Assembly (NCBI GenBank): GCA_029582265.1
Contig: CM055833.1
Span: 29,230,288 to 29,294,287 of the forward strand
Length of the DNA: 64,000 nt
From: Zoroaster sp. YZ-2022
Taxonomy: Eukaryota; Echinodermata; Asteroidea; Forcipulatida; Zoroasteridae
Direction of reading: 5' to 3'
A program made the translations under genes and the position numbers. Of the stretch, positions 30,501 to 42,319 are shown in pieces; position 1 is the stretch's first letter; every line of letters starts with the position of its first letter. The notes under the pieces are model-generated. The model was not told the DNA's origin and made no database searches. It saw nothing but the letters and a program-made list of their open reading frames with translations.

Positions 30501-33500
30501 ATGTGATACAATTTCCGCTTTGCTATTGGATAGATAAAATTATGTAATTATGTAAATCCAATGTATATAAACAATAGTCACTGAAGGAAAGAGATAATCA
30601 ACTATTTACGTCCTACATTTGTACCTGTTTCTGCCAATAAGATGAGTTCTCGTTCTTGTTTGTTTATTTTTAAGGATGAAGAAAAGGTGAACACCGATGG
30701 CTCTGTCTCCTTGGCAACCAAGCTGAAGAGAGACAAGCTATTTAATGAATTCCCCAATGTAGACAGAGACACATTAGAGGACATCTTCAGAGCTAATAAG
30801 TGAGTGGAACACAATATTTCAAGGGATGTTTGATACCATCATCAATTTTATACCAAGTAATTAAGTTTCATGTAAAACTATGAACATTTATGTTTTTTCA
30901 AGACATTGTGTATTGTCTTCAACTGGCTTTTGCATAGAATTTTATATAGATAGTTCCAGGTAGACGCTATCATTTTAATGATAGTAATGCATAGAATTGT
31001 TTAAATGCCCATATGCCACACACAGTGCTTTCGTGTTAAGCATATTTGTGCATTCAAAAATGGGTTTTCATTGCATGCAAAGATGGTTGATTTTGCACTG
31101 TGTAAAGTGAAATCTATCTATTGGTTAATTACTGTATTTATTTTCCACATTCCAGCTTCCAGTTAGAACCAACCGTCAAGCAAGTACAGTCATTCTTCAT
31201 CTCGGCTTCTGGGCCACCCAAGGATGTCTACTCTAACGAAGCTCGAGTGAGAATGGAAAGACAGCTGATTGAGCAAGCTGAGAGAGAAAGTTTGGCATCG
31301 TCAAGCGAGGGGGTAAAGCTTCACCAATAGATCATTTCACACACAAATTATTCCTATGTGCACCAAGCTACCATGGAAACATCCATATCCAAGTACAACA
31401 TTATTTGTAACATACAGTTCAAGTCAATGGCAGTAAAATATAATGCAATGAGCACATACTATATACCTGATTACAAAATTATTTAATTATTACATGAAAG
31501 CACACTTATAATATTAAAGGTACCAATTATCCTTAAAAGTATTTTCACAAAGTTGTCAGATGGCAACATTTTATGTAAAAATTGTGAATTCTTTCACACT
31601 TTTCTCATGATGTGGACTCCACATTAAGCTGGAACTTTCATAGGTCGGTTGTTCAATGTATATATTGATTCAAAGAAAATGAAGCATACCAATGTTGTAC
31701 CTTCCCTTTAATGTATATCTTGATTCAAAGAGAGTAAGCATACTCATAGAAGCAGTTTTGCCAACATTACCAATGCTGTACCTTCCCTTCAATGTATATC
31801 TTGATTCAAAGAGAGTAAGCATTCTCATAGAAGCTGTTTTGCCAACATTACCAATGCTGTACCTTCCCTTCAATGTATATCTTGATTCAAAGAGAGTAAG
31901 CATTCTCATAGAAGCTGTTTTGCCAACATTACCAATGTTGTACCTTCCCTTTAATGTATATCTTGATTCAAAGAGAGTAAGCATACTCATAGAAGCAGTT
32001 TTGCCAACATTACCAATGCTGTACCTTCCCTTCAATGTATATCTTGATTCAAAGAGAGTAAGCATACTCATAGGAGCAGTTTTGCCAACATTACCAACGT
32101 TGTACCTTCCCTTCAATGTATATCTTGATTCAAAGAGAGTAAGCATACTCATAGGAGCAGTTTAGCCAACGTGACCAATGCTGTACCTTCCCTTCAATGT
32201 ATATCTTGATTCAAAGAGAGTAAGCATACTCATAGAAGCAATTTTGCCAACATTACCCAATGTTGTACCTTCCCTTCAATGTATATCTTGATTCAAAGAG
32301 AGTAAGCATACTCATAGAAGCAATTTTGCCAACATTACCCAATGTTGTACCTTCCCTTCAATGTATATCTTGATTCAAAGAGAGTAAGCATACTCATAGA
32401 AGCAGTTTAGCCAACATGACCAATGCTGTACCGGTACCTTCCCTTCAATGTATATCTTGATTCAAAGAGAGTAAGCATACTCATAGAAGCAATTTTGCCA
32501 ACATTACCCAATGTTGTACCTTCCCTTCAATGTATATCTTGATTCAAAGAGAGTAAGCATAGTCATAGAAGCAGTTTTGCCAACAAGACAGAAAATAATT
32601 CAAATTTGTTTCCTTTTTTTTGTCCTCAGACCGATGACTCTTCTGCCCAAGAAAGCTACTATCAATCTGTACATAATCCAGATTATCAAGATTACCGTGC
32701 GGAGGCGACACAGCACTACCGACAGCGCCATGAAGCATTCCAGAAGGCTGCCGCTGCTTATAAACAAGGACAGAAAGACCTTGCCTCCTTCTACTCACAG
32801 CAGGTCAGCACACCGAGCAAAAACCTCTTATTCTTTCTTCTGCTTAAGGTTGTATTTCTTTCATAGCTCTCAAGCGATTAAACTGTACTAAGTGTTTGCT
32901 GATTGAGCCCTCAGTGAGCAATGCCTTCAGAAATTGTAAACTTGCTCCCAAAAAATCAGAGTAAAAACAACATTTTTTTCCCAAAAAACTGAGATGTTTG
33001 TATTTTCAAATTCTGTAGAAAAAGAGCATTCCAACGGTGCCAAAACACTTGGGGTGCATTTATCATTAAAATCTGTAAAAGTTTTTAAAAATCATATTTT
33101 CTATATATGTTAAATTATGACTTTGTAAATTCGTACCGGAAAATAACATTGTGTGACTTAATGCTCATATTGTGGGAACTGGTCACATATTTGGAGCGTT
33201 TCTTTCAGGAACACTTTGTTTTCCCAAAAGGAACATTCAGTGTTCCCAATGTGAACAACAGCTGTTCCAAATAGGGATGTTCCTTTTGGGAACACAAGGA
33301 TACCTCTATCATAGGGCTGGAAATCTCAGTTAGTGGAACACCGATACAGTAATCCAGAGATCACAGGTTGAATCCCTTTTCAAGTACTATGTTCTCTGTT
33401 ATCACCAAAATATTGATTTAAAGGGACAATATCATCACGATCAACAAGGCATGGAATCGGACTGCTAGTTTTAGATTAAATCAGTAACTAAAAATAATAG

Positions 33501-35517
33501 CCCACATGATAAGGTCATATTACCATTGCTGCTGCATAAATAAGCCAGTAATTTTCAGTCACTGTGTTCATCTTAAAGTAGGACACTAATTCCATGCCCT
33601 GTTGAAAGTCTGCTCTTATTGTGATGATATTATCCCTTTAATGTGCCTAGTCAGTTCCTTGTGTGTATTATTTGATGATTTGATAATTTTGTTACTATTT
33701 TCTTGCTTTCCATTTCAGGGCCATCTCCACACAGAGAAATTAAAGGCAGCAAATGTGAGGGCAGCTGAAGTCATTTTATCGTCAAAGTAAGACATTTATT
33801 ATTACTTGACATCAGTATTTTGGATTCATCATTTACCGAGATTTAAAGAACATTTTAAAGTGTAGGCATTAAATGAGCTGGCTAGTTTATGAGATTATTT
33901 TTCCGACATTGCCATGACTTATATGTGCATTATATTAACCCTAACCACCCCATATCCTGCAAAATCCTCCAAGGGGCACTTTTTGGGAAAAATTCAGCAC
34001 TGTTGGAAACTGGTACTTTCACCTTTTCAAATGGGGCAAAATTACTACCTGGCAAGAAGTACAGGCTATAAGTGCTGAATATGAAAGATCAACGAAAACG
34101 TATGGTGCATTTTAAAGATAAGGGCATGTTTCCAAAAGTGCACTGATGGATTTTGGAGGATTCAGGAAGGTTCCAAGCCAGAATACCTAGGGGGGTTAGG
34201 GTTTTAATCTTTCATCTTATTTATATTTTTAAAATGTTTTAAAGGTGATTATTGAAAATCAGTTAACAAATTTAGGAATTTACCTTAACAATTGACTTAT
34301 GAATGATGCAAATGTAACAGAATCTTAAACCAGGAATTGTAACAATGATTGCAACTCAATATTGTCTCTTAATTGCAGAAGTTACTCATCCTTTTCCTAT
34401 TTACATACAGGACAGAATTCAGTTTATTATAACAGCTATATGCTTTTTATGAAAAAAAACATGGATATTTTATTCTGGTGTCACTGGCCTGTGGGGTGAT
34501 ATTTTAATAATATCCTGATATGTCGTTTTGGTAAATTTATGTTTTGTAATTTTCTTTTTCCCCAACAGGAATTCCCTCTTCAGTGACAACACTCTTGATT
34601 TACACGGCTTGCACATCGACGAAGCCCTACTTATGCTCAACCAAGTCCTTAACGAGAAAACAGCCGAGCTGGAAGCCTACAATCAGCAGCCCCACCCCCA
34701 GGTGTCAAAGTCCCCTCCCAGACACATGTTCATTATCACTGGGAAGGGTAACCACAGTAGGGGTGGGGTAGCTCGCATCCGACCGGCCGTCACTGATCTC
34801 CTTAAGAGGGAGGGTTACAGGTAAGGGAGCATTCAAACACCTTGTACCCATTCAAAATCGGGGTGTGATGGTTGCAACTAGAGTGCATGTCTTACCCCTG
34901 GGTTTAAACAAATAATACCCAACTTTTTATTAAGTGATAGACACTTTTTGGAGAGCAAGTTGCACACTATTGAAGTTAAATGCCAGTATATTATTTTGGT
35001 AAAATGTCTGTAAATGCATCCATACTTTATTAAATCCAGGAGGTGTGTAAAGAAAATAACCTGTGAAAGTTGCTATTTTGATGAGAAAATAGTAAAAATG
35101 TATTCAAATTCTTTGTATTCATTATAATGTGGATAAATGATTATCCCCTGGTGAAACATTTCAGATTTGAATTTTTGTTCACGTTTTCTCAAAGAATTAC
35201 AACACGTCAGACGGAATAACATCTCAGGATGTTTGGTACCATTACCATCTTAAACCAAGAAAGCTTTAAGATAACATTTCTTTTTGGGTAACTACCAATG
35301 GTGTATGCACCCCTCTAAGCAACATTGATGCAAGTCAATACTTGGATGGGAGATCATTCCAAGTGTTTTTTGGGTATTTATTTTGCATTAATTTTTTCCC
35401 CATGATTTGTGAAGTCTGTCAGGAATCCCTGAAAGAAAAATGATATTTAATTGTTTTTCTTTCTTTTTTAACAGATTTTCTTTGCAGAACGCTGGGCTGA
35501 TTAAGGTGAGTCTGTAA
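18542..35517 (+). CDS. N4BP2: N4BP2 (NEDD4-binding protein 2), complete, 15 exons
   Basis: Exons: 18542-18794, 19829-21605, 22847-22962, 23492-23580, 23886-23962, 24090-27979, 28593-28721, 29715-29846, 30064-30326, 30675-30799, 31156-31312, 32630-32803, 33719-33786, 34569-34820, 35475-35517 (TAA at 35515). All phases close, predicting 2514 residues; the human protein is about 1770. Domains: N-terminal CUE (about 53-98, [15 protein letters not shown]); P-loop GCPGSGKST (about 666-674) with SSDDYF and IIIDNTN, a polynucleotide-kinase-like fold; a second CUE-like segment (about 1636-1680, [17 protein letters not shown]); a third in exons 10-11 ([13 protein letters not shown]); DUF1771 (about 2354-2412); Smr domain with [12 protein letters not shown] and [11 protein letters not shown], ending GLIKVSL. 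Family members bind ubiquitin and NEDD4/BCL3, and the human protein has ATP-dependent kinase and nicking activities in vitro. Exon 7 could start at 28593 or 28602. Confidence 0.96.
19076..19471. mobile_element. Foldback MITE in N4BP2 intron 1
   Basis: The left arm (GCACTGGATTCCCTCCATAT, continuing CCTTGGCCCTAGCCCCACAT) is repeated inverted at the right end (CCAAGGATACGGAGGGAGTC). The inner parts are also complementary (GATCTGCTAATTATTACAAT against the inverse near 19370), so most of the 396 bp can fold into one hairpin. It is non-coding. The rest of intron 1 (18795-19828) shows nothing else. Confidence 0.8.
21836..22225 (-). mobile_element. SINE family A, full-length copy in N4BP2 intron 2
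   Basis: On the minus strand it begins with a tRNA-like head (TGGTCGAGCGGTTTAGTGC), has a B box GGGTTTGAATCCC, then the body with GCAAGACAATTTACC and GGGGAGATGAGATGG, and ends in ATT repeats. The head contains three copies of a 13-bp unit (AAACCGATGCACT on the plus strand), a small local expansion. Downstream, 22226-22640 is unassigned, with a C-rich run at 22579-22598. Confidence 0.85.
22640..22792 (+). mobile_element. Partial MITE family T copy
   Basis: The right part (AAGTAAGCACACTCATAGAA, then AATGTTATACCTTCTCTTTA) matches the family end seen at 2853-2873 and in the satellite at 31654-32583. The left boundary is indistinct. It lies just upstream of N4BP2 exon 3. Confidence 0.55.
23725..23800 (+). 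mobile_element. Penelope-type terminal motif fragment in N4BP2 intron 4
   Basis: CTTGAAGACGATCAGAGTAT followed by ACTGAATGAAACAAGTTG is a decayed version of the motif at 16578-16614 (CTGAGGACGATCAGAGCATA). Only this terminal part is recognisable. The remainder of intron 4 and the other short introns between 22963 and 24089 contain nothing notable. Confidence 0.45.
24090..27979 (+). CDS. N4BP2: N4BP2 exon 6, giant acidic linker
   Basis: A single 3890-bp exon encoding about 1297 residues. The first 30 residues finish the kinase domain ([20 protein letters not shown]). What follows is mostly disordered and acidic. It contains at least five spaced, degenerate repeats of the form D-D-x-F-x-x-x-x-N-x-x-x-x-[62 protein letters not shown] and the more diverged [17 protein letters not shown]-like helix set lies at about 26686-26815. 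Near the end is a basic stretch with [14 protein letters not shown]. It is much longer than the vertebrate linker as I recall it. Confidence 0.93.
28798..29300. mobile_element. Nested repeats in N4BP2 intron 7
   Basis: The outer sequence is rich in GGAACA and TGTTCC units (GGAATGTTCCATTGGGAACA at about 28807, and again near 29188-29300). A second element sits inside it at about 28887-29160, starting AAGCTTGGGCGATAACACGA and filled with AATCGCGAT/ATATCG motifs. The inner family has another copy at 40431-40796. Related GGAACA sequence occurs at 33205-33300. No coding content. Confidence 0.6.
31515..31710 (+). mobile_element. MITE family T copy that founded the neighbouring satellite
   Basis: The body contains GCTGGAACTTTCATAGGTCGG and ends AATGTTGTACCTTCCCTTTA. 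This right end is continuous with the first unit of the 81-bp array. The left terminus (TTAAAGGTACCAATTATCC) is decayed. It lies in N4BP2 intron 11. Confidence 0.65.
31654..32583 (+). repeat. 81-bp satellite derived from a MITE end, about 11 copies
   Basis: Units start at 31710, 31791, 31872, 31953, 32034, 32115, 32196, 32278, 32360, 32447 and 32529, preceded by a shorter 56-bp unit at 31654. Each reads AATGTATATCTTGATTCAAA, GAGAGTAAGCATACTCATAG, AAGCAGTTTTGCCAACATTA, CCAATGCTGTACCTTCCCTT. The period is 81 bp in the first part and 82-87 later. Because 81 is a multiple of three, both strands carry long open frames that are not genes. The array stops 46 bp before N4BP2 exon 12. Confidence 0.95.
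33417..33641 (+). mobile_element. MITE family S copy in N4BP2 intron 12
   Basis: Starts TTTAAAGGGACAATATCATC and ends GATGATATTATCCCTTTAA, with the family core (CATGATAAGGTCATATTACC). It is complete and non-coding. Earlier in the same intron, 33000-33200 holds a copy of the repeat also found at 49265-49400 and 50700-51110 (AAAAAGAGCATTCCAACGGT). Confidence 0.82.
33935..34207 (+). mobile_element. TTAA-flanked MITE, family P2, in N4BP2 intron 13
   Basis: Begins TTAACCCTAACCACCCC and ends GGGGGGTTAGGGTTTTAA; TTAA is present on both sides. The interior shares only the end-proximal segment (TTTTGGAGGATTCAGGAAGG) with the other P2 copies, so the middle is different. It is non-coding. Confidence 0.75.
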
Positions 35518-35559
35518 CCAAGGAAAGGAATAAATGTGCTCCATCTTGCCAGAATAGCA

Positions 35560-35760
35560 ATGAATTCATGAAATCAGGACCAATGCATAACTGTGCTTCT
35601 TGTACCTTCATCTTTTGGTCTTCCTTTCACACCCAACTAACTTCTACCCATTCCTGTGTTAAATTTGTATGCATGTCTGCATATCGTTCATTTTGCCTTT
35701 TGAGAAAGAACCTACTAGGTTCGAAATGTAAGGACAATAAAATGAATTCATTAAAATGAT
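35560..35760 (+). mobile_element. Retroelement 3' end with GAAACG-type motif
   Basis: Contains TTTTGAGAAAGAACCTACTA followed by GGTTCGAAATGTAAGGACAATAAAATG. The same end occurs on the minus strand at about 39590-39665 as TTTGAGAAAGAACCTGCCAG then GTTCGAAACG. The AGAACCT/AGGTTC stem followed by CGAAACG resembles the terminal motif of Penelope-type elements. No protein part is recognisable. Confidence 0.45.
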
Positions 35761-36735
35761 TTTTTTTTTTTTCCTTTCAAAAATGTTTTATTTTTTTTAT
35801 GGTTGGTTTGCAAAATAAATGTACAAATTTTATGCCAGAAACACAGGGAATGTACAATATTGGTAATATAAATTCACCAACAACCAACCTGTGAAAAATT
35901 CAATTTATTACATTTTGTCATGAACAAGAAATTTGTGAAAATAAATTTATATTTTTTTGTGGAATATTCAAACTGAAAATATTATCACTTTTCTAAATAA
36001 AAATGACAGCACCTCGAACAAAATTATTTCTAGTGAAAATTGATACAATAATGAGCTTTTCACTAAATAATTTTAAGTTAAAATTTTACCTTATGGTTAT
36101 ATTTGAATTCTCAATCCAATACCTTAAGGAAATTTGATTAACATTTATATGGTTATTGATGTAAATAGTGATTTGAAGAAATTACACCATTGACAATGTA
36201 TTTTTGATATTAAACAAAGAACATTTGTCAAATTTAATTACTTTTTTATTTAGTTACATCAAAATTACTTGATGTTGCATTCTGAGTATTGTTAATCAAG
36301 AGAACCATTTATTAATGTATTAAAATGAATATGCAAAAATGTATGCTTGAAAGTGCCGTAAAATTTTGGTAAATCTTTGCATTCTTGTATATATTCTGAT
36401 TTTGATAGTTGGCTGTACATAGTTGGCTGTGCATAAACAAGGCTTAGCTTATTACTCAATTTTTATTTTTTTCCATTTATTTAAATTTAGTTCCATTTAT
36501 TTAAATTTAGTTCCATTTGACCTTTCCATTGTTTGACCTCCAAATTTGAGGTATGGTTCGTTTTGAGAAAGGTCAAAAGTCAATAAAGGTAAAAAAAAAA
36601 AACTGTTTCCAAAGGTCTATCCTCTTCATTAATAAAATGGGTAAAATGTGTGTATTGATGACACACACACACACACACACTATATTTCAACTTGTGGCTC
36701 TAAGGCAAAAATAATTCACTGTGTAATCAACCTAT

Positions 36736-36905
36736 AAATATCGCAGAACCCGCTGCTATAGGTTGAGACGTCTGCACTAGTTAGCAGGAGGTCGTGGGTT
36801 CGAATCCCACCCGATTCGCCTGTGAAGTTTTTTTTCCCACAGACACTCGGAAAGCACTGAGTATACAGAGCTATACACACGTCGGTGTAGGGCAAAATTA
36901 AATCT
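36736..36905 (+). mobile_element. tRNA-derived SINE, family B
   Basis: Head with GAGACGTCTGCACTAGTTAGC and B box GTGGGTTCGAATCCCACCC, then ACAGACACTCGGAAAGCACTG and the tail ACACACGTCGGTGTAGGGCAAAATTAAAT. The A-box end is shortened relative to the copy at 45804-46116. Confidence 0.8.
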
Positions 36906-37435
36906 ATTATTTATCATCCGATGCAAGAATTTCATCAACCTGCTGTGTAATTAGACAGACTGTGAACCTATTTCATGTTTTTCATGATTTTAATGCGATT
37001 CTGTCTCAGAAATATTAGCCATAAGAACGATTCCAATCTTTTTCAAAACATCACAATCAGTCACAATCACAATCAACTCTTACTCTTTTAGATTTCTTTT
37101 GTAATTCTATAAAGAAAAGGTGGGCAATGCATTTTCATTTGTTAGTTGATTATTGTTTGAACCTCTCCATGTAAAGGAGACATGGCTTAATATGTATAAT
37201 TGACATCACATGTGAGGATTTAATTTTGCATTTAAAAAATGCTATGTATTATTAATGCATAAAAGTATCTTTCATAAATGGATTGAAGTTAGTGTTTGCT
37301 GCAGTATCTGTCAAAAATGTCAATTAAATCATTGGAAAACATTAGATGTGTTTTCTGAAAGTTTTTTGTTGCAGAACCATTACATCTTCATATTGCCCTC
37401 ATTAAGTATTTAATAAAAACCCTTGTATAGTTTGA

Positions 37436-37492
37436 TCCCTCAAAACCCTTCGAAGGTTTTGAGGTTTTGAGGTTTTGAGGTTTTGAAGGGTA
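37436..37492. repeat. GGTTTTGA tandem run with inverted partner
   Basis: TCAAAACCCTTCGAAGG is followed by four GGTTTTGA units, so the left part can pair with any of them to form a compact hairpin. Its function is unknown. Confidence 0.6.
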
Positions 37493-38185
37493 AAAAGTAC
37501 TTATGTGTTAGTGGTTTTGTGGCAGACTGCATCTAACACTGTACTAAGTAACATGTTCTACACAGTTACTCCACCTTGCAAAAACTGACAGACGAAGGGT
37601 TTTGGAGTCTATCAACCTGCTGGCAAAATGGACTGAGAGAGTAGGAGGGTAGACACTTCAGGTGAAACGTCCATAAAACATCCATAAAACAAAACAAAAA
37701 TAATCCATAATTTGAAAGAATTAAAATATGTCTAGAAACCAACCTGTGAAAGCTTGTTTTAAATTTTTGGTATTCGTACTAACATGGAGTTTTTGTTGAA
37801 AATTAAGTTAGGAAACAATTTTACTTCAATGATTCGATTTAAAGAGATATTTTTATTTCATCATGTAAAACTTTCATCATTTTTTCTTTCTTTTGGTGCT
37901 AGGATATTGCTTTACAGTTGATAGGTCATTGTTTTGCTGGATGAAGTATCCATGATGCTCCATCTCCTCATTACATGCAGTTTCATATTTTGTTTTTAAT
38001 TGCTGCTTACGTTGTCTGAATAAAGAATTAAATATAGATAATCATTTACTTATTCGATAGACAGATCAATCGGCCATCATTAATATACCATTTAATCAGA
38101 TATGCTTTAATAAATTTCCTTAAAAAATTAAAAAAACAAAAACATATGTAGTCGGTGTACTTTCTTTTGTGTTTGATCATCAAAG

Positions 38186-38360
38186 TTAAAGGGAGGACAC
38201 AATAGCTTTTATGTTGGCAAAACTGCTTCTGTGAGTATGACTGGAGATAATACCCCACATGATAAGGTAATATTACCATTGCTGCTGCATAAATGAGCCA
38301 GTAATGTCCAGTCACTGTGTTCATCTTATACAAGGACACTGAACGTCTGCTCTGATTACT
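38186..38360 (+). mobile_element. Chimeric MITE: family T end fused to family S body
   Basis: The left 60 bp (AAAGGGAGGACACAATAGC, GTTGGCAAAACTGCTTCTGT) is the inverted end of family T. From about 38245 the sequence is family S (ACCCCACATGATAAGGTAAT onwards). The right terminus is degenerate. Confidence 0.6.
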
Positions 38361-38800
38361 TTCAACAAAGATTACAACGCTGTATACTTATTGCTCATTT
38401 TGTGTTTCTGGCCTTGGTTAGCAGTCTATTAGTTTGCTGTTGCATCAGATATACACAAGAAACTTCCACCAAATACAATTAATCAAATCTCCATCACATA
38501 CAAATGTATAATTTCAAAATATTTCATCATTTATTACTCTTTTATCAATAAATTATGTTACAATTTAAGAAAACATGCACTGAAAGAAAATTAAAGTGAT
38601 AAAACATCACAGAAAAGACACCAGTGAAAACAATTTTATATGGATGTGAGATATAAACAAAATTAAGATGAAAGGCACTTGTTATGCTATTCATACATCA
38701 TGGTAATTGTTTGGTATCGTGTACAAAGCTGGGGTGGGGGCATCTTGTTTTGTACATTTGATAAAATAATGAAAAATTGCAAAACCTTATCTAAATATAA

Positions 38801-38987
38801 TAATAATGGACACTTGTATTGCGCCGTTATCTGCCAAGTTTGATGCTCATTATTACCCGTCATCAGGCCAGTTATATCATTCCTAGAACCATCTCAACTC
38901 CCTGGGGAGTATGCAGCCCATGCTGCCAAATGTGTAGTGCAACGAGCTTAATCAAACACAATTACCATCTCTGTCCCCAAATATATC
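38801..38987 (-). mobile_element. SINE family A, partial copy
   Basis: On the minus strand: GATTAAGCTCGTTGCACTAC, then CCCAGGGAGTTGAGATGGTT, and a tail ending in ATTATTAT. The tRNA-like head is missing. Confidence 0.7.
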
Positions 38988-40430
38988 ACGAATATCTCCC
39001 CAGGATAAGCTTAATCACACCTGTCATTGGTAAAACCACCATATTTAGTCCCCCCCCCCCAAAGTCTCCGGTTTTGGTCTCTGCACGCATCGCCTTTGTA
39101 GTTTTTTTTGCTATGAAACAATGTCCAATTGCAGCCAAAATTGCTGGATCGAAATTTTGCCTTGCTGTGTTTTAAAAGACTTTTTCACATTTTTTTCACA
39201 TATTTTTTTCACATTTGTTTTCACATATTTTTTTTCACATATTAACGTTAGCCACCATACTTTGTGTATGGTGGTTGGGGGGAAAAAAAAAGAAAAAAAG
39301 GAAAAAAAAAGCGTGTTACTGCACCAATTTTTAAGGAGACCTATGACAAGAAACCAGAGACTTTTTTGGGGGGCCTTACATACATTTCAGTAAGTAGATA
39401 ATTTCATTTGGAGAAAAAACCTAAATTTTGTTCCAATTCCCACACAATAACAAGGCAATGAATCACAGTTGATTTGCAATCATCCTTCCCTCCAGGAATC
39501 ACATACATGGAAAGAATTAATTGATGTGGTTTTTAACAGGATACAATAATCATTGAGAAATGAGTGTAGACTTCCCATAGGACACTTACGTGTTAAAAAT
39601 AGAAAAGCAAAATATTTGTTATTGGCCTTTCGTTTCGAACCTGGCAGGTTCTTTCTCAAAGGCAAAAAAATAATAATAATAATAACCTGTTAAAAATAGA
39701 ATGTTAAAAATACAAGTCGGCTATCTTGTGTCTACATTTGTTCCTTGTTAACAAGAATAATTTTTGTTTGTCTGACCCAACTATTGCTTAACTTATCATC
39801 ATTTTGTAATTACCAAGATTAACAATTTGCCTTTAAAACCAAGTAGTTTCAGCACTTAACTCCATCCAAATCATCCTAAGTATTGCTAATGTGACAGTCT
39901 GATACGCCCATTTATCCAATCTTAAAAGACCACAATGGTGGTTAGTTAGAAATCTGCTACAAAAACCAACACTCCTCTATAACCGACATGTGGATCACAT
40001 CTATAAAATAAACTGCATAGAAGTGTTTAACGTTACACTCTTAGTTAAGTTACACTGGAGTTGCTTATTGATTCATTTCCATATGTCGTCACAAATGAAG
40101 ACCGCCCTCATTTAAATGGGAAAAGGAGGCAACTTTCTAACAAGGCGTTGTGATGACGTCAGTGCATAAGATGTGGTCACGTTTGCTTGAACACTCATCT
40201 CATTCAACACCCAGTGCCCCTCATTCAATGTTGGAGGCCTGCAATTTGACTCTTCCCACAAAACAACTCAACGTTCTCAGCATTGTACAGGGGTGCGGGG
40301 GATAGTGTTGCGATTATACAAGAGAGGTTCTCATATACATGTACATGTACCCAACACCCAGACAGGCTGATTTATACAACAAACTCTTAAACTCAATATG
40401 TGTTCATCACTTACCATTGCAGTCACATTT

Positions 40431-40796
40431 AAGCTTGGGCAATAAGATGATAATATTGAATATTGCGAGATCTTTTTTTATTCGACTACGATATTGAGAA
40501 CCTTTTGAAGTTAGAGATATCGACAAATCGCGATTAAAAAAATATCGCGATTAAAAAAAAAATTGCCATTGTGAGTTAAGAAATTCCATGGAACAGTCTT
40601 TTCAGCTTTCGGAAGTGAGAAACAAAAGCGAACTACTTCAGAAGTACATACACACTATACAAGCGAATTTGTAATTTATTGTGATGCCTTGTAGAGGGTT
40701 ATATGTCAATGCAAAAAAATAATCGCGATACTATCAAAAATCACGATTTATGTTTGCCGATTTATCATGGATGAAACAAATCGATATCGTCCAAGC
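40431..40796. mobile_element. AATCGCGAT-rich transposon with AAGCTTGG termini
   Basis: The left end AAGCTTGGGCAATAAGATGA is inverted at the right as GATATCGTCCAAGCTT. The interior has repeated AAATCGCGATTAAAAAAA. It is the second copy of the inner element at 28887-29160, and better preserved at its ends. No transposase. Confidence 0.7.
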
Positions 40797-41426
40797 TTTG
40801 TCACATTTTCTCCCAATAATTTGTAAAATACAAAACTCAAAAAGAGTAATTTTTGTATCAGTTATTGTATTACAGCCTTGCCTCACAGTACTGCAAGTAA
40901 ATTTTTAGACATGTATCACTTCTATGCAGCTCAGATTATTTTAAGTAGTTCATATAAATTACTTAGTACTGATTGCATTGCATATACAATACCAGAACCT
41001 TTTTATTTTAAGTCTAAAATCTATATAAAAAAAAAATTAAAAAACAGATTAAAAATAATTTAAAATGCATTTTTTAAATACTAGAAAGCCAAAGTTTTCA
41101 GAAATTTGGATTTGTTAGATAGTTCCATTAAAACAATTAATTTATTTTTTTTAAATATCATTATCCAATGAATTTATAAATAACAAATAATAATTTCATA
41201 CTGGTCTAATTGACATAAATATTAACCAGTATTTATATATTTGTTAAATTATTTCTATAAAAGAAAAATGTAAAAATATTAAGAAAGTTTGAAAGTTCGG
41301 AAAGATAATGTATCAAATGTAAGTGACTGCCATCAATAAAAAAAATCCTTATTGACAATTTGTTGCATGGATCTGTTGCATGACTGTGTGCGCAATGCGC
41401 ATAAAATGCACATATTACTTGACACA

Positions 41427-41645
41427 ATTAAAGAGACAACATCATCATGAACAGGGCATGGAATTGGAGTCCTAGTTTTAGATTAACTCTGTGACTGAAA
41501 ATAATACCCCACATGATAAGGTCATATTACCATTGCTGCTGCATAAATGAACCAGTAATTTGCAGTCACTGTCATCTTAAAATAGGACACCAATTCCATG
41601 CCCTGTTGAAAGTCTGCTCTAACCGTGACGATAGTGTCCCTTTAA
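41427..41645 (+). mobile_element. MITE family S copy
   Basis: Starts ATTAAAGAGACAACATCATC and ends CGTGACGATAGTGTCCCTTTAA, with the complete family core. The open frame at 41513-41836 runs through it and is not a gene. Confidence 0.8.
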
Positions 41646-42319
41646 GTCCTACACGCTTGATAAACAGAATTTTTGTTTATACATGTTTTACAGGTTATCA
41701 CTTTGGCCTTGTCGGACCTTTCCCCAGGGGTGTGGCACAAAAGGCCAATTGTTGTGTGCAGTATATATATATATATTTATTTTACACTTTTTGCATCTGT
41801 GACCACTTATTAACTATCAATGGTTTATATCTATGAAAAATGTATATAAATTGGCATGAATAAAATATAAATTTATTATTAATAATTGCTAGAAAAGACA
41901 CTTATTATTTGCCACTTTGCTAACTTAATGACTTGCTTTATAGTTGACAATGTAAGAGTTGATTGTAAATTGCACTCATAATCAATTTCACAATTGATAA
42001 AATGACCAGCTGTTACAGCTGGCTGGACAGATACATAACCTAGTATAGAACTGACCTATTGTCAATGGTCAATCACAGTGCCTATTACAAATCACATGAC
42101 CCTCCCCCAGAAAATATATACATAATAAAATTAAAATAAATCTAAGACAATTAGACAAAGTGCATTCGATTGTGTATGTACGTTGTATGCAGTGCAAAAC
42201 ACAAAATGTCTACATGCACATACTTCAATGTAATATGCCCCACGTGTTGTGCGTGTGTTAGTTTTTTTTTCTGACATGGCTACAGCGGCGTAGCCAGGAC
42301 TTTTTCAGTGGGGGGGCAC

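Noticed and set aside
31670..32165. Open frames of about 157-160 codons on both strands with repeated peptide units
   Set aside because: They are translations of the 81-bp satellite; the period is a multiple of three, so stops are absent by arithmetic.
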